NCBI GenBank assembly: GCA_001414485.1
Contig: LLEY01000035.1
Span: 186,001-250,000, forward strand
Direction: 5' to 3'
Length of the DNA stretch: 64,000 nucleotides
From: Calycina herbarum
Lineage: Eukaryota; Ascomycota; Leotiomycetes; Helotiales; Pezizellaceae
Shown in pieces: positions 11,080 to 23,872 of this stretch. Position numbers and translations under genes: made by a program. Numbering within the stretch: position 1 is the stretch's first letter; every line of letters begins with the position of its first letter. A model generated the notes under the pieces. It searched no databases, was not told the origin of the DNA, and was given only the letters and a program-made list of their open reading frames with translations.

Positions 11080-12842
11080 ATCTGCTAATGTTTTTGGTAT
11101 ATTTCAAAGCGAGCGGTTCGGTCTCACTCTACTGGCCATTGACTCTTGTAAAATTTAAAAGTATCTAGAGTGACATTGAACGTCAGGCTATGAGGAGAAA
11201 TTAATGTAAGCGCTTAGTACCCCTTTCTTGTGTTATGAGGAGGAGTTGGGGTTATAAGCAAGGGCTCTCGGCAAGCAACTTGATCGGTGGTTTCACCAAC
11301 TTAGCCACATGACCATATTTCAATTGAAGCTTTTTGGGCGGAGTTTCCTTTTCTAATTTATGTGATTGATTGTGGTATTTACTACTCGGGTTGACTGCGT
11401 TCCGATGTATGAATAAGGAAAGATTCTGGGTTTGTTGTGACTGGCTCAGAAGGAACAAGAGAGACTATCACTCCGTAGCTTTCAGATTGTACTGAAAATT
11501 GGAGTTCAAGAGTATAGTTTCACTTTTCTTTGTTGTGAAAGATGTTTTAGGAACGTGTTTCACAGGATCTTTTGTTGGAATTGCAGTCTTCGTAGCTGGA
11601 ATGTTGGTTGGTTTTCGTAGGTGTTGGTGTTGGTTTTGATATCTCATTTTCCCTACTGATGATCGACGACAACTAGAAGAAATGTATAGAAGCAAGAGGA
11701 TGTCGCGATTCCCATCGTAGTGCCACTTAACTAGATGTATCACATTGGTGGCGAATGAGAATCATAATCCCCAGGGCAAGGTCTCCCTTCCATTTCACTT
11801 AGTATATCACGTGGTCAACGCACTCATTTCCCAGATTCCCTACTTTATGGGATTTGATGTATCGCTACAACTAGGTGTCTGACGTCAAGAGCGCATGTTA
11901 GAGTGAATTGAAGGTTTCCTCGCAGAAAGTGGCGAAGGCAAAAAAAAGAAGAAAACGTCTAACCTCGCCAGTAATATGCCTAGGAAAATCCCAGTATACA
12001 GAAATCCCGAAAAGAAAGCAGCCAGATGTAATAGTGGATTTCTCCATGTATATTTGGCTTAACTGAGTGAGTCAAACCTTTCTTAATTTACAGTGAATTA
12101 CATTTCGGAAGCACATCTAGACCTTAAGCGATACGCAGCTCAAAACAAAAACATGTAAAAAAGGGAAAAAAGGAAGCAGCCAGATGTGCTGCAGGGTACC
12201 CCATACCAAGTCACAAGGACTAGGACAAATATACCGGGTACATCGTACATTGATTACAAAGGACCAAGACATCTATACCGGAATCAGCCAGATAGGCCAC
12301 ACGGATCTATTGATTGATTCATACCACATGTTCCTTATTTGAGTATACATCGTAAACTTTGCTTTCATTCTGAGATTCTATAAGCCCGCGGCCCGATGTT
12401 TATCCCATACCCCCAATCAGGCGGTTGTTGTTGAGCGAGTGTATTAGAGTGAAAGAGCAAAGAGGGCGGCAGAGACTCACAGAGAAGTACTGTAATAAGA
12501 TTAACGCCATCATAGCTATTCGAAAACCTTCTACAACTCTGTCTAATCATGGAGGCCCTTGAAGTTGCCTTCTAGTTGGCTTACTGGGGAGTAGCTTGTG
12601 CCTTACTGGCGAGTAACTCGTGGCTTCCTCGCAAGTTCTTGACAGCTTACTCGCAACCATGTGGGGATTCAAAACCAAGTAACCCTCACATCACCAAACA
12701 CACAACTCAAACAAAATCAAACACAAAAAAGCAAGGCAACACAGAAGTCTCTTCCACATTTCTATCTCAAAAATCTCTATTTACAGAGCTATTGTTTACT
12801 TCTGAAAAAGCTAGAAGTATATATCATATAGGCATCAGCCGC
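11080..12842. other. 1.8-kb intergenic region, no gene recognised
   Basis: Frames up to about 90 codons (11252-11458, 11468-11743, 12365-12550 on minus) have no recognisable features. Two short look-alike stretches, gcagccagatgt near 12018 and near 12177, hint at a small internal duplication. The part next to 11080 is presumably the promoter of the DHA1 transporter. Confidence 0.4.
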
Positions 12843-13898
12843 TCAAAGCCATTGTTTGTTTCCAAATTGAGACACGAATCCACCACCAAGGCCATCCGCG
12901 AGACTCGATTTGTACACCACAGACAGCACAAGACGGATAGATTCCTCTGCAGTAATGGGACCTTTGAAGTGAGGCGCATACTCAGCAAACTTACCCATCA
13001 AGGCCGTTGCTCGCGCTCCCTGTTCCGGCGTAGCTACATCGAGATTAGCAGAATACAAGAGACCAGTGGGTCACAAAATAGTCAGCGCTGCTTACATGGT
13101 CCTGGGTGTCCAGTATCAATCACACCGGGCGCAACGGACAGGAATAGAACTCCTTGGCTGGCGTACTCGGCATGATATCTGCTCACAGCTAAGTTCATGG
13201 CTGCCTTGCTAATGCTGTAGGGTGCACCAACGTCAACTCTCAATTGGTTGCTCACATCAAGGTCCGCGAAGCCCGTAGAAATAGTGATAACTTTTTTGAC
13301 TTCTCCTTTTATGATGAGGGGAATGAAGAGATTAAAAAGGTGGATGTTTCCAATAACGTTGGTCTGGAAGCTTTTTAGGAGTTCTTCGTCGAGTCCTACG
13401 GGATCACTTGCTCTAGATAGGTTCATTATTAGTTACAACCATCGAGTAGATACCAGATGTGGGGTTTCTCACAAACTGCTCAACGTTTCGTAGCCAGAAT
13501 AGTCAGAAATGTATGCTGCATTCGCAATGATGTAGTCGAGACTACCACCAGTGATCTTCGAAACTACACCCACCGATTTCTAATAATTTGCGTTAAGATG
13601 TCTTCTTAGAACTCTTATGACTGCCATGCTGTGCTGCATACCTGAATGGAGACATAGTCCACAATATCACCTTCCACGATGTGGATGTTTGACCTATCTA
13701 GCTCGGCCGCGACCTTCTTGTCAGTGGCCTGCTTGTTTCGAACAACACCGATGACCGTATTATTAGAGTCATTGGACAGTTGGCGGAGAAACTCGAACTG
13801 GAAAGTGTAGAACGTCAATGTTTGAATTGGGAGAGGGACGAATACTTGGTACGTACGCCGAGACCGCGGGACACGCCAGTGACTAGGTAAGAAGGCAT
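12843..13898 (-). CDS. Short-chain dehydrogenase/reductase
   Basis: NAD(P)H-dependent oxidoreductase of the classical SDR family; the substrate is unknown. Exons on the minus strand: 13898-13857, 13797-13642, 13579-13477, 13410-13096, 13033-12843, giving 268 residues. It starts MPSYLVTGVSRGLG (Rossmann TGxxxGxG, split by the first intron), then IHIVEGDIVDY, IIANAAY (NAG-like), VITISTG with the catalytic Ser region, YSISKAAMN carrying the YxxxK catalytic pair, SVAPGVIDTGHPGP, and the typical C-terminus FAEYAPHFKGPI and SQFGNKQWL. The exon 3/4 junction uses an acceptor two bases past a nearer AG to keep frame. The gene diverges from the Zn2Cys6 regulator across about 580 bp, which suggests co-regulation. 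Confidence 0.9.
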
Positions 13899-14475
13899 TT
13901 TGTTTGTTTTGGGTGTCGGAAGATTATTTGAGGATGTGTTTTGAACTTTTGGTTGGTTGTGGTAGAGTAAAATTAAGATGATTATATACCGAGACGTTGC
14001 TGTTGCATATTGTCAAAATTGAAGGCATTCTGATGATATATATATTCGTCAGAACTCGCACAGCTGCACCACGGGCCAACATGATTTCAAACATCAATAG
14101 AAGCCATGACCGTTGAAGTGTTAATAATCATCCCCAAATCGAGGTATGAAATTCGCAGAATGTTGCCTCAATCAAGAGTGGATCAGAACTGGCTTTCATG
14201 ATTGGTCAACTAGTCACGTCCGTTCATAGTTAGCGCTGGAATTCGCATTTACTTGCCGATTTCCAACGCGCCCCACTACAAGAGGACCCTGTCAATCCCA
14301 ATCCTAGGTAAGCGAAACCAACTTCCGTACATTTAGCCTGACCATCTGATTTTAAATCTCAACAATGACATCTCAACACCTCTCTTCTGTTCAAGCAAGT
14401 TTTTGCGAGAAACCCCCAGCTTCTGTGGTCGTCCAATTGATTCCTTCCATTTTCAAAGTCTCCGGTCCATTCAAG
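13899..14475. promoter_or_regulatory. Divergent promoter between dehydrogenase and Zn2Cys6 regulator
   Basis: A non-coding stretch of 577 bp separates the two divergent start codons. A TATA-like ggtatataat (minus strand, 13981-13990) lies about 85 bp upstream of the dehydrogenase ATG. An in-frame ATG at 14365 without intervening stops could extend the regulator by 37 residues. Confidence 0.4.
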
Positions 14476-16188
14476 ATGCCACCAAAGCGCTGCTGGACTT
14501 GCAAAGGTTCGCAACTCTCCTCTACATACCAGCTGTCCTAGGTATGTAGCTCAATGGACTTATACTGACATCAGTACCCCAGATCGTAAAATCCGGTGTG
14601 ATCTCGGTTTTCCCGGCTGTCTGAACTGCAAGAAAACCGGACGGATCTGCCTAGGTTATGGCCTACGGCTGTCGTGGCCAAGATCAAACGATCCTAAACG
14701 TTTCGTGAGAGGGGAGACTCCAAAAGATACCCCAAGCATTCGCCGCCTTGCTGAGCTCCACTTGGTCAACGCCTCCTTCTGGGACATTGAGATGTACCAC
14801 CACCTGACTATACCTGAGCAGTTCGCTAAACCTTTACTCCCTCCTCATCTACCATGGAATCCTTCCAAATTAGCGTCAGAAGAGATGGATCTGCTTCAGT
14901 ACTGTAAGTGGCGTGCGATGCTCAGAGCGCAAAATCGGCTGTTACTAGCATGCCTTCCTGAGCTCTTCAACTGATACCACGCAGTTGAATCCGTCGTCTC
15001 CTTGACCCTTACCACTTTTAGCGACCTACCCCTTGGAAGTATTCTTATCTCCATCGCATTGTCCAGCAACGTGCCTTCTAATGTTGCCGTGCTACAATCC
15101 TTGCTGGCACTAGCATCCCTCTACCGGTACGGCTACCAAATGCAAGCGGCCAAGCTGAAGGTCGCCGCTCTACAGTCCTTACGGGCTTCTACATTGTCCG
15201 TTGGCAAAGACTTAAGCGTAGTTGAGGCAGTAAAGCATGTAGCAGCAGGGATGCTTCTCTGTTCTTTTGAGGTGAGATATCATGATACCTGAAATTCTGA
15301 TCTACCCCTAATGTTGAATCACATGTTGAATTCTACGGATAGATTCAACAGCAGCGGGACGCTTCGAGCCATTGGGTCTGGTATCTTAGTGGTGCTAAGG
15401 ATCTTGTGAACACTATTTCCATCCTGAGATTCCACGAGCACCCAATGGGTACCGTTCTGCTAGAATGGGTCTATTACCACGAAGTTCTGGCGCGTTTTGG
15501 TTTGCGGCATTGGCGGCGATACAAATGTAGTGAGCACCATGGTTATCCAGTCCAAATTGCACCTGCGTGCTCCAAACGGTCCTTGTTTGGTCCCTTGGAA
15601 TGCCCGGGTGCCCCAAATTTGGTTCACAAACTTCTCGCTCGTTTGGCCCAGGTATGTGAGACGATTCTCCCACCTTCAGACCCGATGTCAAAGACCATCG
15701 AATACAGGACTCGTCTTAAAACCCTCGAGCTGGACATCGAGAGCACTCCAGTCACGATGCTAGCGGAGCCTGCAAACCCCGAGACAATGACAGCTCATGT
15801 AATGATGGTGCTTGAACTGTACCAAATCGCTAGCATTGTTTATCTCAACCGTGCCTCCGGGGATGTATTTGGACAATCCGTGAAGGTGGAGCAGCTTATT
15901 GAGAGAGGATTCTCCATCTTTCCGGAACTTGAGTACTGTGAGCGGGGATTTCCTCTGCTGATATTGGGTGTCGAGGCACGGGCCGACGAACGCCGACTAT
16001 CAATCCTCGAACTCATGTCAAGGTCAGAAAAGGCTCCTCCAAAACGCAGCCTACACTGCCTGCGAGAGTTGCTTCAGGCGATGTGGATTCAGGATGATCT
16101 CTACACTGTTGGGGACAAGAAAATAGAGTATATGGAGAAAATGAGCACCGTTGTGAGTGCGAGTGAAGCGCTGCCACATTTTTCCTAG
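14476..16188 (+). CDS. Zn2Cys6 transcription factor
   Basis: Nuclear DNA-binding regulator. Exons 14476-14506, 14583-14903, 14985-15271 and 15343-16188 give 494 residues. The N-terminus encodes the binuclear zinc cluster CWTCKDRKIRCD, then PGCLNCKKTGRICLGYG, with all six cysteines; an intron splits the cluster after the first two, as is common. The remainder resembles the fungal-specific transcription factor (Fungal_trans_2) region: DLLQYFESVVSL, LQSLLALASLYRYGYQ, HVAAGMLLCSFE, WYLSGAKDLV, and LELYQIASIVYLNRASGD. The in-frame TGA at 14972 falls in the 81-nt intron 14904-14984, so the gene is intact. Its place between a dehydrogenase and a transporter makes it a candidate local regulator, which is inference only. 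Confidence 0.88.
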
Positions 16189-16392
16189 ACCCTGGGGCTA
16201 CAAAGTATGTCTTATGTTAATGGCCTTGTTGGCTTTACCGCTTCGCTTAGAGCAGTAAAGGGGAAGATGAACAGGGCACAATACTGTATGGGTTCCAGCA
16301 AACATATGCGCAGAAATACTCTTAGAACATTATCCAAAACACTGCGATCTAATTATCACACTCTTCCTCTATATGTTCTCCATCGGGCCAAA

Positions 16393-18023
16393 TTAAGCCT
16401 CCACCCTCCCAATAACACCACTTCCCCCAGCAATCTCAGCTTCATCCTCCGAAATCAAAATCTCCTTCTCCACTGGGTGTTCCGGAACCTCAAACACCAC
16501 CATAGAAGTGGTCGGAATACAAATAATAAACATAACAAAAGCCACAATCAGATTCGCCATTGGTGAAACCCCGTGGGCAGCACCCAAACCATAAGAGACT
16601 GCTGATCCAACACTTTCAAATGCTCGAACAATGCCGACTGTCAGAGTGAGAGTTTCGATATCGTTGTTGAAAATGCCGATAATCCAGTAAACGAACATGT
16701 AATGCGACTCGTTCATGAATCTGTCTTTGGTTAGTTTCGAGGATTTAAGAAGAAGAGAATGGGGGAGTAAACAAACCTAAACATAACCGTACTAGCAAAC
16801 CCCCTCCCAAACCCCTCATTATCCCAATCCAAAGTAACCTTAGGAACCGCACTCTCATACAACTTCTGATTCGCAATCTGCCATCCAAAAATACTCAACA
16901 TAACACAAACAAAAATGCCCCACGTAATCCTCGCAACCATCGGCCTAGAGAACCCCTTGAAATCCAAGAACCACCCCCAGAAAATATTCGCTGCCGTGGC
17001 ACTTATGCCACTCGTCAATGCACCAAGTGCTCTGGCACGAACGGAGAAATATTTTGTGAGGTAGATGTTTACGTATGTTCCATTCCAGTTGAATCCTATG
17101 AGGATTGGGAGGAGAAGAAATACACGTTTGGTTTTCAGGAGAGCCCAGGCGCGACGGAATTCTCCGAGCACCTTCTTGTTGGCTGTTGGGTCTCCCAGTT
17201 TGGTGCCGTCGGGACGGATTACTTTCTCTGGGGGGGAAATTAGGAAGGCGAGGGGGAGACCCGCGCACTGGAGACCGATGAGAATTAGGTAGGTGCCGTA
17301 ACCTACCTTTCCTCGCTGGTTCTTTTTGACGTTGAGGGAGAGTTGGATGGAAGAGCCGATGAGTTGGCCGAGTTCGCGAAGTCCAAGCCAGATTCCGGCT
17401 GTGGGGTTGTTAGTATATTTCAAAGAAGGACTGAAAGAGGAGGGACTTACTGAATTTTCCTCTATCGGCAACAGTTGGATATCCCAAAGCAATAGCTCCC
17501 TCAGAAGCCCAAAGAGCAGAAGCAGCAATCCCACAAGTCACACCTCCAAACAAAACAAACCACTCTGTTCCATAGCGGTTGTTAACATACAATGAAGCCG
17601 AATAAGGAGCATATCCCAACGTTCCAATAATAAGAATATTCTTGACACCAAATTTATTAGCCAAAATGGCAAAAAGTGGACATCCAAAGACCATGAGTCT
17701 GTTGACACATTAGCATAAACGCTGAAAGAACGAAAGAAAAGAGCTTCTGTAACTTACCCAAAAGTCAAACTATTCGCTCCATTAACAAGATAAGGTTCCT
17801 GCTGACCCCCAGCCCCCGTGTTGTTCAACGCATTCCATATCCCCGGTTGCGTAAAGGAAATCAACCCAACAATAATAACATTAAATAGGGGACTTCGAAA
17901 CCATCTCGTGAATCTGGATACCGGTTTCGTTTCCGCGTAAACTTGTTGATCATCTGCTTTGTGATCTGAAGAATCGCTTGTCGCATCAATAGTAAGCTTA
18001 GGATCTGGATCTTGATCCACCAT
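16393..18023 (-). CDS. UNC-93-like major facilitator protein
   Basis: Polytopic membrane protein of the UNC-93-like branch of the MFS; its transport substrate is not known for fungi. Exons on the minus strand: 18023-17758, 17698-17451, 17398-16777, 16720-16393, giving 487 residues. A polar N-terminus of about 40 residues precedes FNVIIVGLISFTQPGIWNAL, typical of the family's first segment. Then come KNILIIGTLGYAPYSASLYV, FGGVTCGIAASALWASEGA, GIWLGLRELGQLIGSSI, and a central loop EKVIRPDGTKL before the second bundle. The C-terminus is acidic. It is convergent with the Zn2Cys6 regulator gene, with about 200 bp between the stops. Confidence 0.9.
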
Positions 18024-19283
18024 CTTGTCTCGTATTCCTCGTATTTCAGTGGGAGGAGGTTGGGATAGGTTAGGTGCAAAATGAACGTGTTTACATTAGG
18101 CTGAATCAAAAAAAAAAACAAATATACATTCAAGAGGATACAGATCTTTTAAACCCCTTCTCTTTGCCATGCTTTCCAAATATCGATTTTTTTCCCTCCA
18201 TGTGGATTCTCCAATGTCGTTCTTTTCCCCGAGGATGATACCATCGCAAAATTGGGGGCCGCGGCCAAGATCCGCTATTTTAATTGGTTGGGAGCCCGCA
18301 ATAGTGGGGCAAAACGGTGATACTTTTTGCACCGTATAAAGAAAAAATCTTTGGATCTAATGAATGTTGAGGAATCTGAAATTTGCTGGTAGGTTTCAAA
18401 GCAAAGTTTTGAAAGCAACGGGATAAGTTGGAATTTGGCGAGAGTGTCCTCATACAATGAGAAACTAGGTACGCGATGAGGTATGACCCTACAAGTGAAC
18501 GCCACTAGTTTCTTCATTTTGAAGTGCATTTGATTTGAATAGAAGGTTGGAAGTGAGAATCAAAGCTTGAACCCGCATGAAATGAAAGAAAAAGTGGTAG
18601 ATGGGATGCGAACCGACGACTCAACGCTGGTACTCGAAGAATACCGAGAAGAATGCAACATCGTAAAATGCAAAGAGAACATAGTTCGGAACAGAGCAAA
18701 GAAAGGGAAGGTAGCGTTGCTGGAAAGAAGAGCCTGAAGAGAGTCGTTCACGGGTAGGAATAAAAAACATCAAAACTGCGGTTGGGCGGGTAATCATGGC
18801 TTCGAGAGACTTCTCGATGGGTTTGATCTCAGTTTAAGCTGTAAACAGAAAAAATTTCGCAAAATAGAAGCACGCGTGTGAGAAAATCAACCAAAACTCA
18901 TCAACATAATGCGAGCCGACGACAGAAAAGTGGTATCAATAAAAAGGCTGGCAAGTAGCAGTAAGAAAAAACATGATTTTGTTTTCCATATTGGAAAAAG
19001 TAATCTAACTTCTATCGATCAGGGGTATCAACAATGCTATCTTCCATCTATTCTTCTCTCTAAGAATTCAGAAAGGGGTTCAGCTTCCCAGAAGCTTCAC
19101 ATTCGAAACTACTGCCCACCCAAGAAATTATTTGATCTCATTCCAGAGATCTCCACCATATCCTCGCCATGCGCTTACGCGCGACGGCAATTATGGACAA
19201 TAGTTGCACAAGGCAACAGTCCATATATTCTCAACCTTAAGGTTGGTTTGGAAAAGGCTCAAATCTCAACGAGTGAGATTCAT
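18024..19283. other. 1.26-kb intergenic region, no gene recognised
   Basis: Frames of 60-146 codons occur on both strands (for example 18909-19349 plus, which is partly antisense to the sugar transporter tail), but none shows protein-like composition or a known motif. It includes the upstream region of the UNC-93-like gene. Confidence 0.4.
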
Positions 19284-21103
19284 CTATTCCTTCTTCTCGT
19301 TGACAGGTTTGATCGCATGATCTTGGGTTCCGATGTTCGAGTCAGATGAGAGAACACCCTCGTTGGTGCTTGCTCTTCCCTTGTCACTCTCGTCTCCACT
19401 ACCAGCAACGGCATCAATGCCCTTTTCACCAATTCGGAACTCCTCATCTTGATCAGTGAATCCATATTCATAGGATAGATCTTTGATTTGTTGTTCATTG
19501 AGGAATGGCATGTCGTGACTGGCCTTAACATAGCTGATATTCTCAATGAATCCCTTGGCGAAGATGAGATCGATTTCCTCGAGAGAACGCTTCTTTGTCT
19601 CGGGATAGAAGAGATAGATGATTGGAATGAAGGTGGCGTTGACGACGGCGAAGAACAAGTATGTTCCCCACTTGATTTTATCAATCATGATTGGGACTAC
19701 CATAACTACCAAAAAGTTGAAAAGCCTATTGAATTGTTAGAATTGGAGTTTGCGTATGGGGAAGGATGATTACGAACCAGTTAGTGCAAGTCGAAACGGC
19801 GTTTGCTCTCGCTCTGGTTCTGAGGGGATTGATTTCGGCTGGGTACAACCATGGGAGAGGCAACCAAGTCGCTCCAAACGAAGCAATGTAAGTGAAAAGA
19901 CCAACACCTGCTCCCTTGCTAGACGGTCCTTTACCATTTCGGGGAATGAGACATGCGAAAATGAGAACCATTGATAGTCCTTGTCCAGCGGTTCCCCAAA
20001 GGAAAAGATTACGACGCCCGGCGCGCTCAATGATAAACCACGAGACAGTCGCAAACGCGGCGTAGACAATCATATTAACACCTCCAAGAAGAAGCGCGAG
20101 ATCGTGAGTTGTGCCAATCGAAGTTTGGAAAAGAATTGGGAAATAGTAGATGACTGCATTGCAACCTCCAATCTGTTGGAAGAATTGGGAAGAGGAGCCA
20201 AGTAACATTCTTCGGAAATGTTGAGTCTTTCCACCGGTGAAAAGTGCAGAGTAAGGGGTCTTTCCTGCTTCGCCACTAGCCTTGATACTGTTCAAGATGA
20301 CTGAGTGTTGCAAGATAACCTCCGGATCATTCGTGTCTCTGCCGTGTAAGGCTGCGAGCACGTTGATACCCTCTTCGTGACGATCCCGAGAAAGCAGCCA
20401 TCGGGGAGATTCTGGGAGGAAATAGGTGCCGACAATCAAGATTATACCGAATACAATCTGGAAAGCAATGGGAAAACGCCAAGTGAGGTCATCAGGACCG
20501 TAAGAAGCACCGTAATCGATCCAGTAAGCAATGAGAGTTCCAAACGCAATCACACCTCCTTCTATACAGATGAGGAGACCTCTGTTGGTTGTGCGACTGC
20601 ACTCTGCCTGATAGGTAGGAATAGTCGAGGTATTGATGCCGTTACCAACTCCAGTAAGAATTCTTCCCATGATAAATTGTATAGTTGCATTGGAACCTTT
20701 CACCGCGGAAATTTGCACAATAACTCCAAGAATCATGATGACTCCTCCAAGCATAATCTAGAGATTGTTAGAACATTGTGAAATGCATATCGGCACTGGG
20801 GACACAAACAGATCTCCGTCGCCCAATATCGTCACCCTTCCACAAAATACCCATGGCACCAAATAAACATCCAATTTCGTAGATGGCTGTCACGAAGCCC
20901 TGATAAACAGAGTTGTCTTTGGTTTCTGGGAAGTAGGCGTTGAAAGGATCTGCGGAAATGATTCCGCTCATCACTCCTTGATCGTATCCGAACAGGAGGA
21001 AACCGGTAGTTGCAATTGTCGAGATCAAGAGCCCGAGTGGGCGTCCCATCATTCCGGCATAGGTTTTCGTGGTAGCCACGCTGTTGGATCTGTCACGACC
21101 CAT
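19284..21103 (-). CDS. MFS sugar transporter
   Basis: Plasma-membrane sugar:H+ symporter or facilitator of the fungal sugar porter family. Exons on the minus strand: 21103-20810, 20757-19778, 19725-19284, giving 571 residues, slightly long because of a 60-residue polar tail. Family signatures in order: GYDQGVMSG in TM1, GRILTGVGNG, PTYQAECS, PESPRWLLSRDRHEEG at the end of TM6, QQIGGCNAVIYYFPILF in TM7, ERAGRRNLFLWG, PWLYPAEINPLRTRARANA and PETKKRSLEEID. The substrate (hexose, pentose, disaccharide) cannot be read from sequence. A TATA-like stretch lies at 21270-21282. Confidence 0.94.
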
Positions 21104-21269
21104 ATTGGCGGTAGTGGTAGATATACTTCAAAATGATGTAGTCTCTGGCCAGGCCAGTTCGCAATTGGAAAGAAAATGCAACGAGAAGCACAAGTTGATG
21201 AGACAAAATGAAGAGCTCAAGGAAGAGATGATAGAGAAAGAGGGGAAACCTAGGGGAGAACCCTAATAC

Positions 21270-21282
21270 CCTATATATACTC
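21270..21282 (-). promoter_or_regulatory. TATA-like box of the sugar transporter
   Basis: The stretch gtatatatag on the minus strand is about 170 bp upstream of the transporter ATG at 21103. Position and sequence fit a TATA element; no other support. Confidence 0.35.
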
Positions 21283-23558
21283 CGCATATGAACCTTCTCC
21301 AGCCCCCGTAGCTCTCTCCATGGCTCCATAGGAGACGGGGTCTCCACCATTGCACATGCTACAGTTTGTGCGCGGCCGAATTTAATTCCGAAAAATTGGA
21401 AACTTTTTTCATTCATCCCCGTTGCCTGCTGGGATTGAGACAAGTCCAATCTTTTAAACGTGGAGATGGTGGAGATGAACGATGTCATGTATGCTCGAAT
21501 ACTGGAGTAATTGCGGTGTAGCTACATCTTGGAATCCCTTGGCTTGGATTTTGAAGGCGATCGGCAGCGATAATCCTTTATCCACCAACATGAGCCGATA
21601 AGCAGGAAATATGATTGGATTATGGACCCTAGGCGGGGGGAAGGACCCTTAGGACGTTAGTAAAAGTGGACTTCTCTTGACGTCATGCTTGAACTGCGGG
21701 GGCGTGAGATATGGAGAGGGAGGTATGCCGAGAAAGTGGCAATTAAGATTTGATGGCCAAGGACGGGAGAGGCGCTGCTTGACTACTTGAGAATGGCTTG
21801 TTTGTTGAGCCTCTGTCAACTTGAATGCTTCTCCTCCGTTTCCAAAATATCTTGTTGTTGAAAGGATAGCTCAACGCCAGCCTGAGTGGGAGGGAAATAC
21901 CACCCAACACCCCGCAGAACCACTATCGATCTGCAGATGGTAGATTTTCGGGACCCCTCATAGTCTCATGCTCGTCGCTCGGTGAGGAATTAAAATGGAA
22001 CTCTCCAGGTTGCGTGCAGTGCGCTCTTCGTGACTTTTCATGTTCATCGCGGTAAGAAGCACCGAAACACGTCCGAATAAGACTGGAGAACTGCCGATCC
22101 AAGGGGGTGCGTTTGCTGTTGTCATAGGCGGACTACATTTGCAGGGTGGAGCCGGCCTGCACTTGCGAGTCAACGGGGAAGGCTGGGAAGCTGGAAACAA
22201 CGCGGAGGATGCGAGGGCTGGCGGCGGCTTGAGATCTCGGAGGCAAAGGTTGAAAGTGACCTCGGGGGGACGAGTGGAATCTAGGAGATGCGGTCAGCCT
22301 GGTGGGTGACAGAGAGTGGGTGACAGAGACCCGACCCGGTCTTTGCTCCACCATTTTTGATGTACGAGATGTCCAACACATCGAATCAAGAGCGCGTAAA
22401 CGTCTCGACGGGAAATGACGGGCAAGTTTACGTTGGGATAATGGACTCTGGTATGCCTCATACCGTGGTAGAAGGATGGCGCGTGATCGCGGAGGGAATT
22501 GCAATGAGTCTGGAAGAGGATTTTTGGACGAGGAAGGTTGGAAAACTTCCAAGGCTGACTTGGACCTCGGCCTTGGCACTTCCGTTCAAGCGAGACCATC
22601 CTGGAACTTCCAACGGCCACTTCTCTTGCCAACCAACATTCAACCTCTCGCAGCCGTATCCGATCCGATATTCCAGCCCGGTTGCTATTAGGTACATATG
22701 AAACTTACCTGAGTGCCACGACGAAAGAAGATGCGAGCTCAGAAATACCTCCAAAGGATAATTCGCAAGCCGGTGGATCATGGTTGGTAACCTTTCATTC
22801 TAGCTGAAATATCGGCAAGGTACCTGCTTGCTCTCCCCCCTCCATATCGCTAGAGCTTTTACAACCAATTTCTTTCCAGATTTCAACTCGGTCTCATTGC
22901 TTTCGAAAAGCTGTTTCCCCATTCTCAAGCACCGGGATATTCCGAGCATCGACCGATAAAACTTAGCCGCCATAACCGATGTATATTAAAATACCCACTA
23001 CGACTTTCAGTATTTCTTAGTGCTCCAAAGGCTTTCCTATGGACCAGCAGTGCTTATGAAAGCATTCCCAAGACGATGGGATTCAGATCCCAGCCACGCC
23101 TTGTGACTTCGATTGAGATAATTGCGATATTTCTTTTGATAGCAAGGCTACGAGAAGAAATAGTTTATGCGAGAATTTGGACGGGAAATTTTTATTTTCT
23201 CTGTCCAGTTCTTGTTACTGGCTGGTCGATACCTACATGAATGTGGAGAGGACCCGTTATCATTTCATTTCCACATATTTCACTTGCTATATTTCATGCA
23301 CGGCAATTTTCAGAGCTATAGCAACCAGTCCTATTGTCTTGCTAATGACATTCCTCCTTGGTTTATCCGCTTTGCGTTGCTTGGCTTAATCGGACACAAT
23401 AAGAGAACATAGATTGTTGGTTGGTGTTTAGTTTAATATTTGCTTTTTGCGAGAATGGAAGGCAAGCCGCGTAGATATTGGGCTATTCTGTTCCAGTGGT
23501 GGCGGCGGGTGGAGTTGCATGCCTAAAAATTAGCGATTCTCACTCGAGTTATTTCGTC

Positions 23559-23872
23559 TGTTTACTCCTCTTCCTGCCGTAACCCTCAAGGTTAGCCGCA
23601 TGATATGCAACAAAATTTTATCCAACTCAAAGCCAGTTATGATTGGCGGTCTCGAAATGCGGGGGCGGGAACAAGCGAGTTGTCGCTAGCAAATAGTTTT
23701 CGCCTTGCTATTTGGTGAATGTTGCATGTTTACTCTTTTGACCGCAGTCCTCAAGGTTAACCGCGCGACATGCAACAAAACACAACCACCAGCCACCTTC
23801 CAGCCACCTTCCAACTACCATACGGTCCCAAATGCGGGAACGGGACCAAGCGAGCCGCTAGCAAGTAATGCA
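23559..23872 (+). repeat. Two diverged ~140-bp direct repeats
   Basis: Block A (about 23559-23697) and block B (about 23727-23872) share, in the same order, tgtttactc, cctcaaggttagccgc / cctcaaggttaaccgc, atgcaacaaaa, aaatgcggg, cgggaacaagcgag / cgggaccaagcgag and cgctagcaa. The middle of each block has diverged. This looks like an old tandem duplication; no coding potential or transposon ends seen. Confidence 0.6.

Noticed and set aside
14972..14974. In-frame TGA in the Zn2Cys6 regulator as a pseudogene lesion
   Set aside because: It falls within a clean GTAAGT...GCAG intron (14904-14984) that joins QY to FESVVSL in frame.
22040..22781. Several overlapping frames of 70-148 codons on both strands as possible genes
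   Set aside because: They overlap each other in many frames, have biased composition without known motifs, and no plausible splice structure links them.
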